From: Paenibacillus sp. V4I3
Lineage (GTDB): Bacteria; Bacillota; Bacilli; Paenibacillales; NBRC-103111
DNA length: 64,000 nucleotides
Assembly (NCBI RefSeq): GCF_030817215.1
Contig: NZ_JAUSZA010000001.1
Location: forward strand, 3,012,501-3,076,500
Reading direction: 5' to 3'
Below, in pieces: positions 7,969 through 16,620 of this stretch. The notes beneath the pieces were generated by a model, which had not been told where the DNA came from, searched no databases, and saw nothing but the letters and a program-made list of their open reading frames with translations. Position 1 is the first letter of the stretch, and every line of letters begins with the position of its first letter. Made by a program: the position numbers and the translations under genes.

Positions 7969-9072
7969 TTATTTGCCTCCTACTAATTTACGTATTTGAG
8001 CTGCGATAACCTCAATATCATCGCCTTGAAGCGGACGTGGATCGATATCGAAATAGCCCTGTCTCACGCCATAATCACGTGTGTAGATAGCAATCTCACC
8101 GCTCTGCAGTCCTGTTACAACTTCCTTGGCCGTAGTGCCAGTTTGCTCAGGATCAATTTGAATGCGCGCGCGGAAAATCGCACGACCTGCTTCATCCTGT
8201 ACAATGTTTACTTTTAAACCTGTCATTTCACTGAGAGGCATTAACACTTGCAAAGCTGCTTTTTCTTGTTCGCTTTTATCTTCTTTGACGCCATATTCAT
8301 CAAGCGCTTGAAGTAAGCCGAAAGTGGTTTCTTTGCCAACTTTCATACTTCGTCCAATACCATGAAGTTGTACTTTTACCCACTCGATAAAGCTTCGTTT
8401 CCCGCCAATAATCCCTGAGGTTGGACCTTCAATGGCTTTTGAACCACTGTAGATGGCAAGATCTGAGTATTTTACATACTTTTGAATATCTTCTTCTGCA
8501 GCAGCATCAACGATAAGCGGAACACCATTACGCTGTGCAATCTCCCATGCTTCTTCAACATTAATCATATTTTTTTGGACGGTATGATGGGATTTCACGT
8601 AAAGAATAGCAGCTGTATGTTCAGTAATCGCATCTTCAATATGCTCAGCTTTACCCTCATTGGCGTAGCCAACTTCAATAAGCTTACCGCCTCCCAAGTA
8701 GATCATTGTTTCAACGGGTGCTCCGTATTGGACATTGTGACCTTTGAGCATGATGATTTCGCTTTTAGCAATAGGCTCTTGATGCAGTCGTTCACTTCTG
8801 CGGCGATTCCCTTCAGTCACAACAGCCGCGACAGAGAGAGCGATACCGCTTGAGGCCGAATTGACGACAACCGCAGCTTCGGAACCTAGGATATTGGCAA
8901 CATAGTCGCCTGCTTTATCAACGAGATCCGCAATCTCAACGTAATTTTGCCCGCCATGCTTCATGGCTTCCATGACCGTATCTGTCGGAGCAGATACACC
9001 TAGAATGCTCATTCGTCCACTTGCATTGATGACACGTTTTAAACCATATTTAGCATTTAACGAGAGAGCCAT
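7969..9072 (-). CDS. dgaE: PLP-dependent ammonia-lyase, DgaE family (SelA-like fold)
   Basis: A 367-residue pyridoxal-phosphate enzyme of the SelA-like DgaE family. The PLP lysine is in YSGSKAIEGPTSG (about residue 213), with the aspartate of IVDAAAEED before it. The Salmonella enzyme turns D-glucosaminate 6-phosphate into KDPG and ammonia. Here a separate kinase follows in the operon, so the enzyme may use the unphosphorylated acid. The ATG at 9072 has AAAGGAG 9 bases upstream, inside the 3' end of the amidohydrolase gene, which it overlaps by 23 bases. Confidence 0.88.
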   Translation of the reverse strand: MALSLNAKYGLKRVINASGRMSILGVSAPTDTVMEAMKHGGQNYVEIADLVDKAGDYVANILGSEAAVVVNSASSGIALSVAAVVTEGNRRRSERLHQEPIAKSEIIMLKGHNVQYGAPVETMIYLGGGKLIEVGYANEGKAEHIEDAITEHTAAILYVKSHHTVQKNMINVEEAWEIAQRNGVPLIVDAAAEEDIQKYVKYSDLAIYSGSKAIEGPTSGIIGGKRSFIEWVKVQLHGIGRSMKVGKETTFGLLQALDEYGVKEDKSEQEKAALQVLMPLSEMTGLKVNIVQDEAGRAIFRARIQIDPEQTGTTAKEVVTGLQSGEIAIYTRDYGVRQGYFDIDPRPLQGDDIEVIAAQIRKLVGGK

Positions 9073-10150
9073 TCACAACCACTCCTTTGGCTTGTATGAT
9101 TTGATCTGCTATACGTTTGTCACCTTCTGAATCAACAAGTGTAGTCTGTTCATTTTGAACCGTAAACAGGGTTAGATTGGCAACGTCACCAATTTGAATT
9201 CGACCAAGCTCTGGTTTATCAAGCCAGTGTGCTGCATGTGCGGTGACTGCTGCGATGACCTCTTCAAGCGAGTAGCCTAAGTAAAGAAATTTTGAGAGTA
9301 CATGGGACATACTGTATACAGGGCCGTTCAATCGGTTGCCGCGGTAGATGTCTGTACTGATGGTATCTAAACCGATATGATGTTGTTTTGCTGCTTCCGC
9401 AACCTTAAAAGAAAAGCTTGCAGTGCCATGTCCAACATCCAGATGCACGCCTCTTTCAATAGCTTTCGTAAACGCCTGTAACGGTTTTCCATCCTCTTCA
9501 AAAAGATTATTAGCTTTTCCATTCAGATAATGGGTAATGATATCTTTTTTCTCTAATAGTGAAAGGATGTCTTCAATACTAGGCGGTCCAGAACCGATGT
9601 GGATCATCAAGGGGAGAGAAGTTTCAAGAGAAAGTGCACGTGCAGCGAGCAAAGGTTCAATGCCGCAGTCACGAACAACACTTTTGCTTATTCTTGCCTT
9701 TAATCCAACAATGACATCCTTATATTGATTTACGGCCTGTACAGCCTTTTCATGATCTATCCATGCCATGTTGGATAATTCATCGACTCTTTTTAAACCA
9801 ATTCGTGAAATGTTCAAAAAGGCAAACAAGTTCGTTTGGGCTCGTTCTTTACTTGCAACTAAGTCTGCAATTCGGTCAGCACCGCAGCTTCCAGCGTCTA
9901 TAATAGTAGTTACACCTTGTTTGATTCCAATCTCATCGATTTCATCGCCATAAGGATCAAACTCAGGAAAGGCATGGGTGTGTAGATCGATCCAGCCGCT
10001 CGAGACATAAACACCAGAATAATCAAAAATATGCTTCCCATGTCCACTACCAACGCTGGTCAAATCAGCGATCTTTCCGTCTTCAATTACAATATCGAGA
10101 CATTCTCCATTCACGTGCTTTACGTTGTGCAATACGAATCTCTCTTGCAT
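9050..10150 (-). CDS. Amidohydrolase/deacetylase-family metalloenzyme
   Basis: A 366-residue TIM-barrel amidohydrolase. Metal ligands expected for the superfamily are visible: HxH at 57 and 59 (DLHTHAF), a lysine in VGLKARISKS that could be the carboxylated bridging residue, histidines in LMIHIG and THYLNG, and the aspartate of ISTDIY. This family often sits beside DgaE/DgaF-like enzymes, which suggests it removes an acyl group from the amino sugar acid before ammonia release. I choose the ATG at 10150 because AAAGGTGA is 5 bases upstream; the frame also opens at 10171. First gene of the operon. Confidence 0.85.
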   Translation of the reverse strand: MQERFVLHNVKHVNGECLDIVIEDGKIADLTSVGSGHGKHIFDYSGVYVSSGWIDLHTHAFPEFDPYGDEIDEIGIKQGVTTIIDAGSCGADRIADLVASKERAQTNLFAFLNISRIGLKRVDELSNMAWIDHEKAVQAVNQYKDVIVGLKARISKSVVRDCGIEPLLAARALSLETSLPLMIHIGSGPPSIEDILSLLEKKDIITHYLNGKANNLFEEDGKPLQAFTKAIERGVHLDVGHGTASFSFKVAEAAKQHHIGLDTISTDIYRGNRLNGPVYSMSHVLSKFLYLGYSLEEVIAAVTAHAAHWLDKPELGRIQIGDVANLTLFTVQNEQTTLVDSEGDKRIADQIIQAKGVVVNGSLVKC

Positions 10151-10255
10151 GCTTGTCACCTTTTTCTGCAACTCAATTTATTAACACTTACATTTAAGAT
10201 TGCCTAGATTTCTCCTTACATATGTAGGAGAAGTTTGTGACTATAATGTAAAGAG

Positions 10256-10318
10256 TATAACGTTATAATGTTACAATAGCACAGAAAATTAACGAAGTAA
10301 ATATAACGTTATAATGTT
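10256..10318. promoter_or_regulatory. Two identical palindromic operators upstream of the dga-like operon
   Basis: The perfect 12-base palindrome TATAACGTTATA occurs at 10256-10267 and again at 10302-10313, each followed by ATGTT, with centres 46 bases apart. Both lie in the gap between the amidohydrolase start (10150) and the nitroreductase terminator (10370). The paired sites are the obvious candidates for the GntR/UTRA regulator encoded in the operon; that pairing is inference. A third, different inverted repeat (TCTCC..GGAGA around TACATATGTA) lies at 10211-10232. I could not place a good -35/-10 pair. Confidence 0.65.
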
Positions 10319-10369
10319 TAATTAATTAAATTTTGCCATGAAATAAGCAATGGAATTTGACGCCTAAAC

Positions 10370-10403
10370 AAAAGGAGCTGTCCGCGAATGCGGCAGCTCC
10401 TTT
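10370..10403 (-). terminator. Terminator of the nitroreductase gene
   Basis: AAAGGAGCTG pairs perfectly with CAGCTCCTTT, with CCGC/GCGG inside; on the minus strand it is followed by TTTTGTTT. The stop codon of the gene is 9 bases away. Confidence 0.85.
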
Positions 10404-10411
10404 CAATCGTA

Positions 10412-11059
10412 TTAGTCGATGATTTGAAGAATATCATCGACTTCTTTGCGTGCCAGTTTGCCTGGACGATCCTTCGGATAACCGAGGGAGATGACCATAT
10501 TAATCTGACATTCTTCTGGAATGTCGAGATAAGTTCGAATCTGATCTTGGGCCAGCAGCACAGGGCCCGTCATCGGGCAGGTTGCCAAGCCTCTAGCGTG
10601 CGCAGCGAGCATCAGGTTCTGAGAGGCTAAGCAGGAGCTCTTAATGCCTTCTTCGGCCCATACGGTGTCTTCAACGAGCTGAATCGGATCAAAAATACGA
10701 TCACGGAACTTCGATTCGTAAGGAGTTGCTAAGCAAATGATAAGTACAGGAGCATCGGAGAATGCTGTAGCATAGGGACCGAATGACTTCACCAACAAGC
10801 GGGCTTCTCTAGAAAGTCCCTTTTCCTCGGCAGCCGCCGCACGGAGATGGAGTTGGTCCCAGGTCAATTGTTCGATATGTTTGATTTTCTCTGTATTTCT
10901 TATCGCAATAAACTTCCATGTCTGGGAATTTGTATCGCTGGGTGCATATCTGGCGCAGTCGATAATTTCACGAATATCTTCCGTGGCAACTTCTTGCTCT
11001 GTAAAGTTTCGAACACTGCGGCGCTCTAGTACAATCGTCTTGAAATCTTCATAATTCAT
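10412..11059 (-). CDS. Nitroreductase-family FMN oxidoreductase
   Basis: A 215-residue protein of the nitroreductase fold: ERRSVRNFTEQEV at the start (FMN phosphate contact), CARYAPSDTNSQTWKF with the usual SxxNxQPW-like block, and AAHARGLATCPMTGP near the flavin ring. These dimeric enzymes use FMN and NAD(P)H to reduce nitro compounds or quinones; the natural substrate is unknown. I start at the ATG at 11059; a TTG nine bases upstream is also in frame. It has its own terminator. Confidence 0.9.
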   Translation of the reverse strand: MNYEDFKTIVLERRSVRNFTEQEVATEDIREIIDCARYAPSDTNSQTWKFIAIRNTEKIKHIEQLTWDQLHLRAAAAEEKGLSREARLLVKSFGPYATAFSDAPVLIICLATPYESKFRDRIFDPIQLVEDTVWAEEGIKSSCLASQNLMLAAHARGLATCPMTGPVLLAQDQIRTYLDIPEECQINMVISLGYPKDRPGKLARKEVDDILQIID

Positions 11060-11145
11060 AAAAAACAACTACCTGCCTTTGCTGCTTGAATTGTGCACAT
11101 TTTGTTACTTGGTACTAAGACTTTATCCTTATTATAAAGCAGTTG

Positions 11146-12177
11146 CTACTGCAGCACAACCGTGTCGCCTTCATTCAGACCTTTTAGCACTTCGGTTTTC
11201 TCAGGGGTTTCCAACCCAATCTCAATATCACGTCGTTCTACGCCAATGGCAAACTCGCCTTTCATACGATCTTCTTGATACAAATTAGTCTGCGTTGTGA
11301 GTTGAAGTTTTTTAATCATTTCATCTACTTGTTTCACATTCATACTGCTATCTACTTTGACTCTAACTTCTGAATATTGAACATGTCTATTTGTTGAGGA
11401 CTTATTTTGGGCTTGTAGAATTTTGAGACCTGTTTCAGGGGATACATAGGCAGCTTTGTTCCCTTGCAGCATGGATTCTGGCAATCCATCGGGCTTCTTC
11501 AGTACTCCAATGACGCGAACTGTCACCTCATTTGGTTGGGTTGTAGTCCCTGACTGGTTACCTGACTGCTCTTGGTTATTATTCGATTTCAATGATATTT
11601 GCTTTTGATATAGAGGGTAAGGAATAGCACCCATTTGACGATAGGTTTCGGACTGTTCCTTGCTAGGATTTTGCTGCATAAGTTTATTACGTACTTCCTG
11701 CGTCTTTACATCCAAGACACCAAGTGTAGCCCCGTAATTGAGGACGATATTATTAACCTGATCACTAGCCCCTCCTTGTTGGAACTTGGAGTCAAAGTCC
11801 TCTAAAGTACTCAACTCCGTTGCCTTGAGATTAAGGTAGCTTTGTTTGCCGTCATCGACAGTGAAGCTGAATTGTCCTAAATCTTGAAAACTAGCAACCG
11901 ATTTAACATGAGGAAAGGTACGAATGAGATCGAGCTTACTTGACGTAACTTTAGAAGGACTGTTAGGATCGCTGTTTTGGTCAACGATTGTGATTTCATC
12001 GGTTTTGAGATAGAAGCTCATTTGCTTCTGACTGTAATGTTGAATAGATTCGCCAAAGCCAAGAGCAACCATAATGGAAGCCGAGCCAATGGCAATTCCG
12101 ACGGTACAAAGTGCTGTCACAACCTTGCGTCGCTGCAGCTGGTCCCAGCCAAGACGAAGATAATCCTTAAGTTTCAT
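11146..12177 (-). CDS. Broken MacB-type ABC permease fused to the tail of a MacA-type adaptor
   Basis: Residues 1 to about 300 look like the first part of a MacB/FtsX-type permease: an N-terminal cytoplasmic stretch, one membrane segment (VVTALCTVGIAIGSAS..) and the extracytoplasmic domain. The three C-terminal membrane segments that every such permease needs are missing. Instead, the last 30 or so residues (VERRDIEIGLE, then VLKGLNEGDTVVL) match the C-terminal end of HlyD/MacA membrane-fusion adaptors. The simplest reading is a deletion that joined the permease gene to a downstream adaptor gene in frame. The product cannot be a working transporter. ATGA overlap (4 bases) with the ATPase gene upstream. 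Confidence 0.75.
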   Translation of the reverse strand: MKLKDYLRLGWDQLQRRKVVTALCTVGIAIGSASIMVALGFGESIQHYSQKQMSFYLKTDEITIVDQNSDPNSPSKVTSSKLDLIRTFPHVKSVASFQDLGQFSFTVDDGKQSYLNLKATELSTLEDFDSKFQQGGASDQVNNIVLNYGATLGVLDVKTQEVRNKLMQQNPSKEQSETYRQMGAIPYPLYQKQISLKSNNNQEQSGNQSGTTTQPNEVTVRVIGVLKKPDGLPESMLQGNKAAYVSPETGLKILQAQNKSSTNRHVQYSEVRVKVDSSMNVKQVDEMIKKLQLTTQTNLYQEDRMKGEFAIGVERRDIEIGLETPEKTEVLKGLNEGDTVVLQ

Positions 12178-12851
12178 CCGGCCTCACCTTCCTGATCGTT
12201 TCCTTCCAGTAAATAACCATCGCGAAGCAGCAAAATACGCTGCGTTCTGCGTGCAACTTCATGCTCATGGGTAACAATAACGAACGTGATGCCATTCTGG
12301 TTCAAGTCAATGAGTAGATCGATGATCTCTTTCTCCGTCTTCGTATCCAGATTGCCTGTCGGTTCGTCGGCAAAGACGATAGCGGGCTTCGTTATCAAGG
12401 AGCGGTCAATACTGACACGTTGTTGTTGTCCTCCAGATAACTGTGACGGAAACATATCAGACTTATCCCCGATACCGACTTGCTGTAAGAGAGCGATTGC
12501 TCTTTGTTTACGTTCTTGACTTGCGACACTTTGGAATACAAGTGGCAGTTCTACATTCTCGCGAACGGTTAAATGTGGTATTAATTCATAAGATTGGAAG
12601 ATGAATCCGATATGAGTCCGCCGAAATTCCGCCAAGCGGTTTTCGCTCATTTTCTCAATGGCCTGTCCAGCGATTAAAATACTGCCACGGGTGGGCTTCA
12701 TTAAATTAAGCAGAGTTGATTTCCCTGAGCCTGAACTACCGAGCAGAGCAACCATTTCTCCTTGCTCTACTCGGAAATTAAGCTCATGAAGAACGGGAGT
12801 TTCTTCTTGGCCTGTGCGGAAACTGTGAGATAACCGTTCAATGGCTAACAC
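12174..12851 (-). CDS. MacB/LolD-type ABC ATPase with a shortened Walker A region
   Basis: A 225-residue ABC ATPase of the three-component export/lipoprotein-release type. Walker A (GSSGSGKST), Q-loop (FIFQSYELIPHLTV), signature LSGGQQQRV and Walker B (IVFADEPTGNLD) are all present. Two oddities: after Walker A the chain reads TLLNLMKPTRG, where relatives have about four more residues (IGGL or similar) before the MKPT/DRPT block, and the helix after the signature reads SIDRSL instead of the usual AIARAL. With the broken permease next to it, this suggests a decaying operon. Start is a GTG at 12851 after AAGGGG. Confidence 0.85.
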   Translation of the reverse strand: MLAIERLSHSFRTGQEETPVLHELNFRVEQGEMVALLGSSGSGKSTLLNLMKPTRGSILIAGQAIEKMSENRLAEFRRTHIGFIFQSYELIPHLTVRENVELPLVFQSVASQERKQRAIALLQQVGIGDKSDMFPSQLSGGQQQRVSIDRSLITKPAIVFADEPTGNLDTKTEKEIIDLLIDLNQNGITFVIVTHEHEVARRTQRILLLRDGYLLEGNDQEGEAG

Positions 12852-12876
12852 GTGATCAACCCCTTCATTTTAAAAC

Positions 12877-14061
12877 TCATCGACCACTAGGCATACTTTC
12901 ACTTTCATCGTTTTGAAATATATGCGTGCCCAGGAACCCAATGGCCGCGACGATCGATAAGCAAGCTGCAATGACATAGACTGTGCTTCCACCAGCTAAA
13001 TCAAAAATCCAACCGCCTAACGTGCCGCTTATTAGTCCTGCAATACTAGACCAAGCAACAGCGAAGATGGCTTGCCCAGAGGAGCGATACTCATCAGGAA
13101 TGATTTGGCTAATATAGCGATTAGCCGTGAATAAGAAGATACCGAATGTTAAACTGTGTAACAATTGAACCCCAATGACCCAAGTGGGATCTTGAATAGA
13201 ACCCATAATGAAGAAACGCACGGCATATATGATTCCGGCAAAGGCAAGCAGGGGTAATTCTTTGAACCTATGTCCATGCTTGCTAAGAAAGAAAAACACC
13301 GGAATTTCACTAAGAGCCGAAGTCATCCAAGCATAGCCAATTAGGGAATCAGAAGCCCCAAGCTGGCGCATGTACAAGGCCAGGAATCCATCGTTGAAAC
13401 GATGTGAAACGGACATAATAATGACTAACACTAAGAACCAGATGAACTTCTTAGAACGAATAATATCGAGCATGCCCCCGAATGCCATCTTCTTACCACC
13501 TTGACGCGCATCTTTTAGCAAAAAGACAATGACTAAAGTGCAACTAATCGTAAGTAGGCATAGTATTGGCGTGAGCCCTGTACCATAGTATCTAAGAAGT
13601 AACCCGAAACCTCCGGCAGATACGGCGAAACCGATGGAACCCCAGACGCGGAAGGAGGCATAGCTCTTGCCGCTATCTCGAATACTTAGCATTAACTGGC
13701 TGTCATTCAATGAATTTACGGGCTGCTGGAAGAAGAAAAACATCGCTAAACATATGTACAGTAAGGAGAACCAACCCGCGGTAAATACCAGGATGGCAGT
13801 GACCAGCTGACCAATAATCAGAATAATCATGATTTTCTTAACCGTTTGGAAGCGATCACTAAGGAATCCCCACAGCAAGTTGGTCGCTATCCCAATCAGG
13901 GGTCCAATGGCATACAGTAAACCGATTTGAATCTTGGAGTATCCTTTGTAATCAAAGTAAAGCGGAAAAAAAGTAACTACAATCCCCATCGTCATAAAAA
14001 AGGAAAACGTGAACAATTTGAGTAGATGGTCTTGTGGCTTTGTAGGAATAGACGTTTTCAT
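12877..14061 (-). CDS. MFS transporter of the PPP/LacY-like (3-phenylpropionate permease-type) group
   Basis: A 394-residue protein with about 12 membrane segments. The loop 2-3 motif GFLSDRFQTVKKI and the central FRVWGSIGFAVS block mark the MFS_1-like PPP group. The substrate is unknown. It is a clear paralogue of the MFS gene at 22701 in this window: the blocks PLYF/PLYLQSKGYS, IG(P)L/FI.I, SHRFND/PHRMNDA, LGASDS/LGATDS and EIPVF align throughout. It runs in the same direction as the ATPase gene (25-base gap) and the Ank-like gene upstream. Confidence 0.85.
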   Translation of the reverse strand: MKTSIPTKPQDHLLKLFTFSFFMTMGIVVTFFPLYFDYKGYSKIQIGLLYAIGPLIGIATNLLWGFLSDRFQTVKKIMIILIIGQLVTAILVFTAGWFSLLYICLAMFFFFQQPVNSLNDSQLMLSIRDSGKSYASFRVWGSIGFAVSAGGFGLLLRYYGTGLTPILCLLTISCTLVIVFLLKDARQGGKKMAFGGMLDIIRSKKFIWFLVLVIIMSVSHRFNDGFLALYMRQLGASDSLIGYAWMTSALSEIPVFFFLSKHGHRFKELPLLAFAGIIYAVRFFIMGSIQDPTWVIGVQLLHSLTFGIFLFTANRYISQIIPDEYRSSGQAIFAVAWSSIAGLISGTLGGWIFDLAGGSTVYVIAACLSIVAAIGFLGTHIFQNDESESMPSGR

Positions 14062-14083
14062 CAGTAGTTATCACTCGATTTCT

Positions 14084-15418
14084 TTACAAATTTTCTGTAG
14101 AAAAATTCGTTGGCTCGTTTTCGGACGTTCGTTTGAGTACATAGAGTACGACAAGAAGCTCAGCTAGCATACCAACAGATTGCGCGAGGGCACCGATCAA
14201 GCCATTCCAACCGGGTGCATTTGATATGGCGATGAATAAGGTTAACACGGTAACGATAGCATTCGCAGTTTGAGAGAAAACCATGATTTTCGTTTGGCCC
14301 CTCAACATAATAATACCGTTCATGTAATCAAGCCACGGAAATACAATCGTCATGATCATAAATATACGCATGGCAAGCAAGCTTGCATGCATCAGTTCGG
14401 AATTAACACCCATGACATGTGTCATAAACCAGGGTCCGATAGCTGTATAGGCAAGAATAGCGATGAGTGCTCCTGGAATAAAGCTAAGAAGGAGTACAAA
14501 ACGGACAACAGTTCTAGCATCTTTGCGATAGAAATTCAAAACAATTTGATGAATATAAGAAAAGAAACTCAAAACCAATTGAGTCAAGGAGCCGGCAATT
14601 GCATATGAGGAGATCGCTAAATGAATATGCGTTGTTTTACCTAATATGGCATTTATGGCGGGTCCAATGACGACGGCAATGATCGAAGAATACAGAAGGG
14701 GCTTATAGAAGCTGAAAATTTGTTGTTTGGTTTCAATCGGATGATCAGGCGCCTTCTCTGGTATGACGGTTCGAAGTAAGTTAGTTCCTTCCCATACAGC
14801 AACCATAGCTTCAATAATCATTCCCACTAAGAAAATAATGGCGCCAACACGGCCACTAGATACATTATCCGTTGTAATAAAATATAAAGATAACAAATAC
14901 ATGGCGATGATTCGCACGCACATTCCTATGGTCAACCATTTGGTCCGCATATTAAAAATAATGATACCGTGAAATAAGCAACGTAGTCCTGAGAATATGC
15001 TCACGTACATCAAGATGCGATATACACTAAGCGTAGTGTCTAATAATTCACGTTCAACCCCAAAAAAATAAAGAAATACCCATTCTCCAACAGGTGTATA
15101 ACATAAAATGAGACCAATGAGAATGATGCACGCGAATACATAAGAACTAACTGCTGCCATGGCTCGAAAGGAGATGCGGTCTCTTACAAGGGCTGAGCAA
15201 GCTTGTCGCAGCAATACAACGGGTTTTTCGGTTAGGCCAAGTAAGCTTAAAGGCAAAGCATAGCTGGCAATGACAACTTCCGGATTATCGGCCCTGGCCA
15301 AGGTGCTATTGATAATAACATGCGAGAGGGTAACTAGTGTTGCTGAAAGGCCGAGGGGGAGGAAAAAGGAGATGAGCTGTTTCCATGTGATGTTTTCTTT
15401 TATTGTCTTAGCGGTCAT
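14084..15418 (-). CDS. Polytopic MATE/Ank-like transporter
   Basis: A 444-residue protein with about 12 membrane segments. The overall pattern (FFLPLGLSATLVTLSHVIINSTLAR at the start, repeated six-helix halves, RQACSALV loop) resembles the MATE/MVF superfamily and more exactly the small group related to the ankylosis (ANK) protein. Members export small organic ions, but no substrate can be assigned. It starts at an ATG at 15418 and lies 22 bases upstream of the MFS gene, so the two are probably co-transcribed. Confidence 0.7.
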   Translation of the reverse strand: MTAKTIKENITWKQLISFFLPLGLSATLVTLSHVIINSTLARADNPEVVIASYALPLSLLGLTEKPVVLLRQACSALVRDRISFRAMAAVSSYVFACIILIGLILCYTPVGEWVFLYFFGVERELLDTTLSVYRILMYVSIFSGLRCLFHGIIIFNMRTKWLTIGMCVRIIAMYLLSLYFITTDNVSSGRVGAIIFLVGMIIEAMVAVWEGTNLLRTVIPEKAPDHPIETKQQIFSFYKPLLYSSIIAVVIGPAINAILGKTTHIHLAISSYAIAGSLTQLVLSFFSYIHQIVLNFYRKDARTVVRFVLLLSFIPGALIAILAYTAIGPWFMTHVMGVNSELMHASLLAMRIFMIMTIVFPWLDYMNGIIMLRGQTKIMVFSQTANAIVTVLTLFIAISNAPGWNGLIGALAQSVGMLAELLVVLYVLKRTSENEPTNFSTENL

Positions 15419-15644
15419 CTAAATCGCACTCCTTAGTGTTTTGCTTTAGCAAAACTAGCTTCGTAAGATTAACTCTTACTAAAAATTCCCTTTTAAAAAC
15501 GTTATTTAAGTATACCAGAAAATGAAATCAGGTTGACATACAATTTTAACTGGAAACCCAAGGTTTGAAGTGATACATTTAAAGGTAGAATGTTTCTTGA
15601 ACAAGTCGCAGCCAGTTTTTACTGCAAGGAGGTTTAACAGAAGA

Positions 15645-15959
15645 ATGAGCTGCTATTTCCAGTACGATGCCAGACTCGGAATTGAGATTCCCGTGTTAGA
15701 AGTGGAATGGGAGAATTATCCACCCAGTGTGCGTGTTGATATTTTATTACATTGGGAACAAGTTCGCGGTGCAATTCCTGACCGCATTATGAAGCTAGAG
15801 GCGACGATTATTTACAAACAAAATCAGCTGGACAAGGAAGACGATTTTCCCACATCATGCCGTTTGAATTCCGAAATTGCTGACTTAGCTTCTATCATAA
15901 ATGATCTTCATCTTTGGTTCCGGGCGAATCAGGAATTGGAATCGAAAACCCACCAATAA
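15645..15959 (+). CDS. Unknown protein, first gene of the terpene synthase operon
   Basis: A 104-residue soluble protein that I do not recognise. I place the start at the ATG at 15645, downstream of AAGGAGG at 15626 (spacing about 12, rather long); the frame is open back to 15570. The sequence has an acidic-aromatic N-terminal part (YFQYDARLGIEIPVLEVEWE) and a helical C-terminal half with likely coiled-coil pairing. It runs in the same direction as the next two genes, with a 28-base gap, which suggests a shared function with the terpene synthase. Confidence 0.7.
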   Translation: MSCYFQYDARLGIEIPVLEVEWENYPPSVRVDILLHWEQVRGAIPDRIMKLEATIIYKQNQLDKEDDFPTSCRLNSEIADLASIINDLHLWFRANQELESKTHQ

Positions 15960-15987
15960 TGGTTGTCAATGAAGGGAGAATGACTGC

Positions 15988-16620
15988 ATGCATAGCAATA
16001 AGGATGGGGATAACTGGCTGGAAGCTATTGCAAAGCCGCTCTTGGAGCATCTACCTGCTTTATATCCGATTGAAGAATGGGATGGAAGTATCGATGCACG
16101 CATTGAAGCGCTTGTCCCAGCTATGATGACCCAAGGCAGTCCGGGGCAAGAGTCTTATGGATTGGCGATTAAAGCGGGTCTTTTTTTACTGAATGAGAGT
16201 TTAGATAAATCCCATGATATTGCCCAGGAAATCACGAATGCAACAGGCAGCTACTGGCATGCTCTGATGCATCGGATGGAGGGGGACTACAGCAATGCGA
16301 AGTATTGGTTCAACGATGTCGGTCATCATCCTATTTTCTCTAACTTACTACAACGTGTGAGCGATTATTTGACTGTAAAAGACCTGGCGGATTTGGACAA
16401 TGAAGCCCTTCGTCAGAAGCTTGAAGTGCTTATTACTTCTCCGGAATGGGTCCCTTGTGTATTCATAGATATCGTAGAGTTACAAGTATCCCTGGTTCAA
16501 AATCCTATTGTTGATCAATGGTTGCGGCATATTCAACGATATGAAATGCAGTTATTGTTGCAGTATTGCTATGAACAAAGTTGTGGAGGAAGTCTGCTTG
16601 AAGCAATTGGACAGAAGTAG
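15988..16620 (+). CDS. Unknown helical protein next to the terpene synthase
   Basis: A 210-residue acidic, mostly helical protein without signal peptide or membrane segment. GAAGGGAG precedes the ATG by about 10 bases. The middle (ALMHRMEGDYSNAKYWFNDVGHHP) resembles one TPR-like helix pair: the phrase 'small meal of residues per repeat' cannot be extended to further copies, so I do not claim a TPR domain. Its 3' end overlaps the terpene synthase start by 23 bases, which signals translational coupling. No function can be named. Confidence 0.75.
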   Translation: MHSNKDGDNWLEAIAKPLLEHLPALYPIEEWDGSIDARIEALVPAMMTQGSPGQESYGLAIKAGLFLLNESLDKSHDIAQEITNATGSYWHALMHRMEGDYSNAKYWFNDVGHHPIFSNLLQRVSDYLTVKDLADLDNEALRQKLEVLITSPEWVPCVFIDIVELQVSLVQNPIVDQWLRHIQRYEMQLLLQYCYEQSCGGSLLEAIGQK

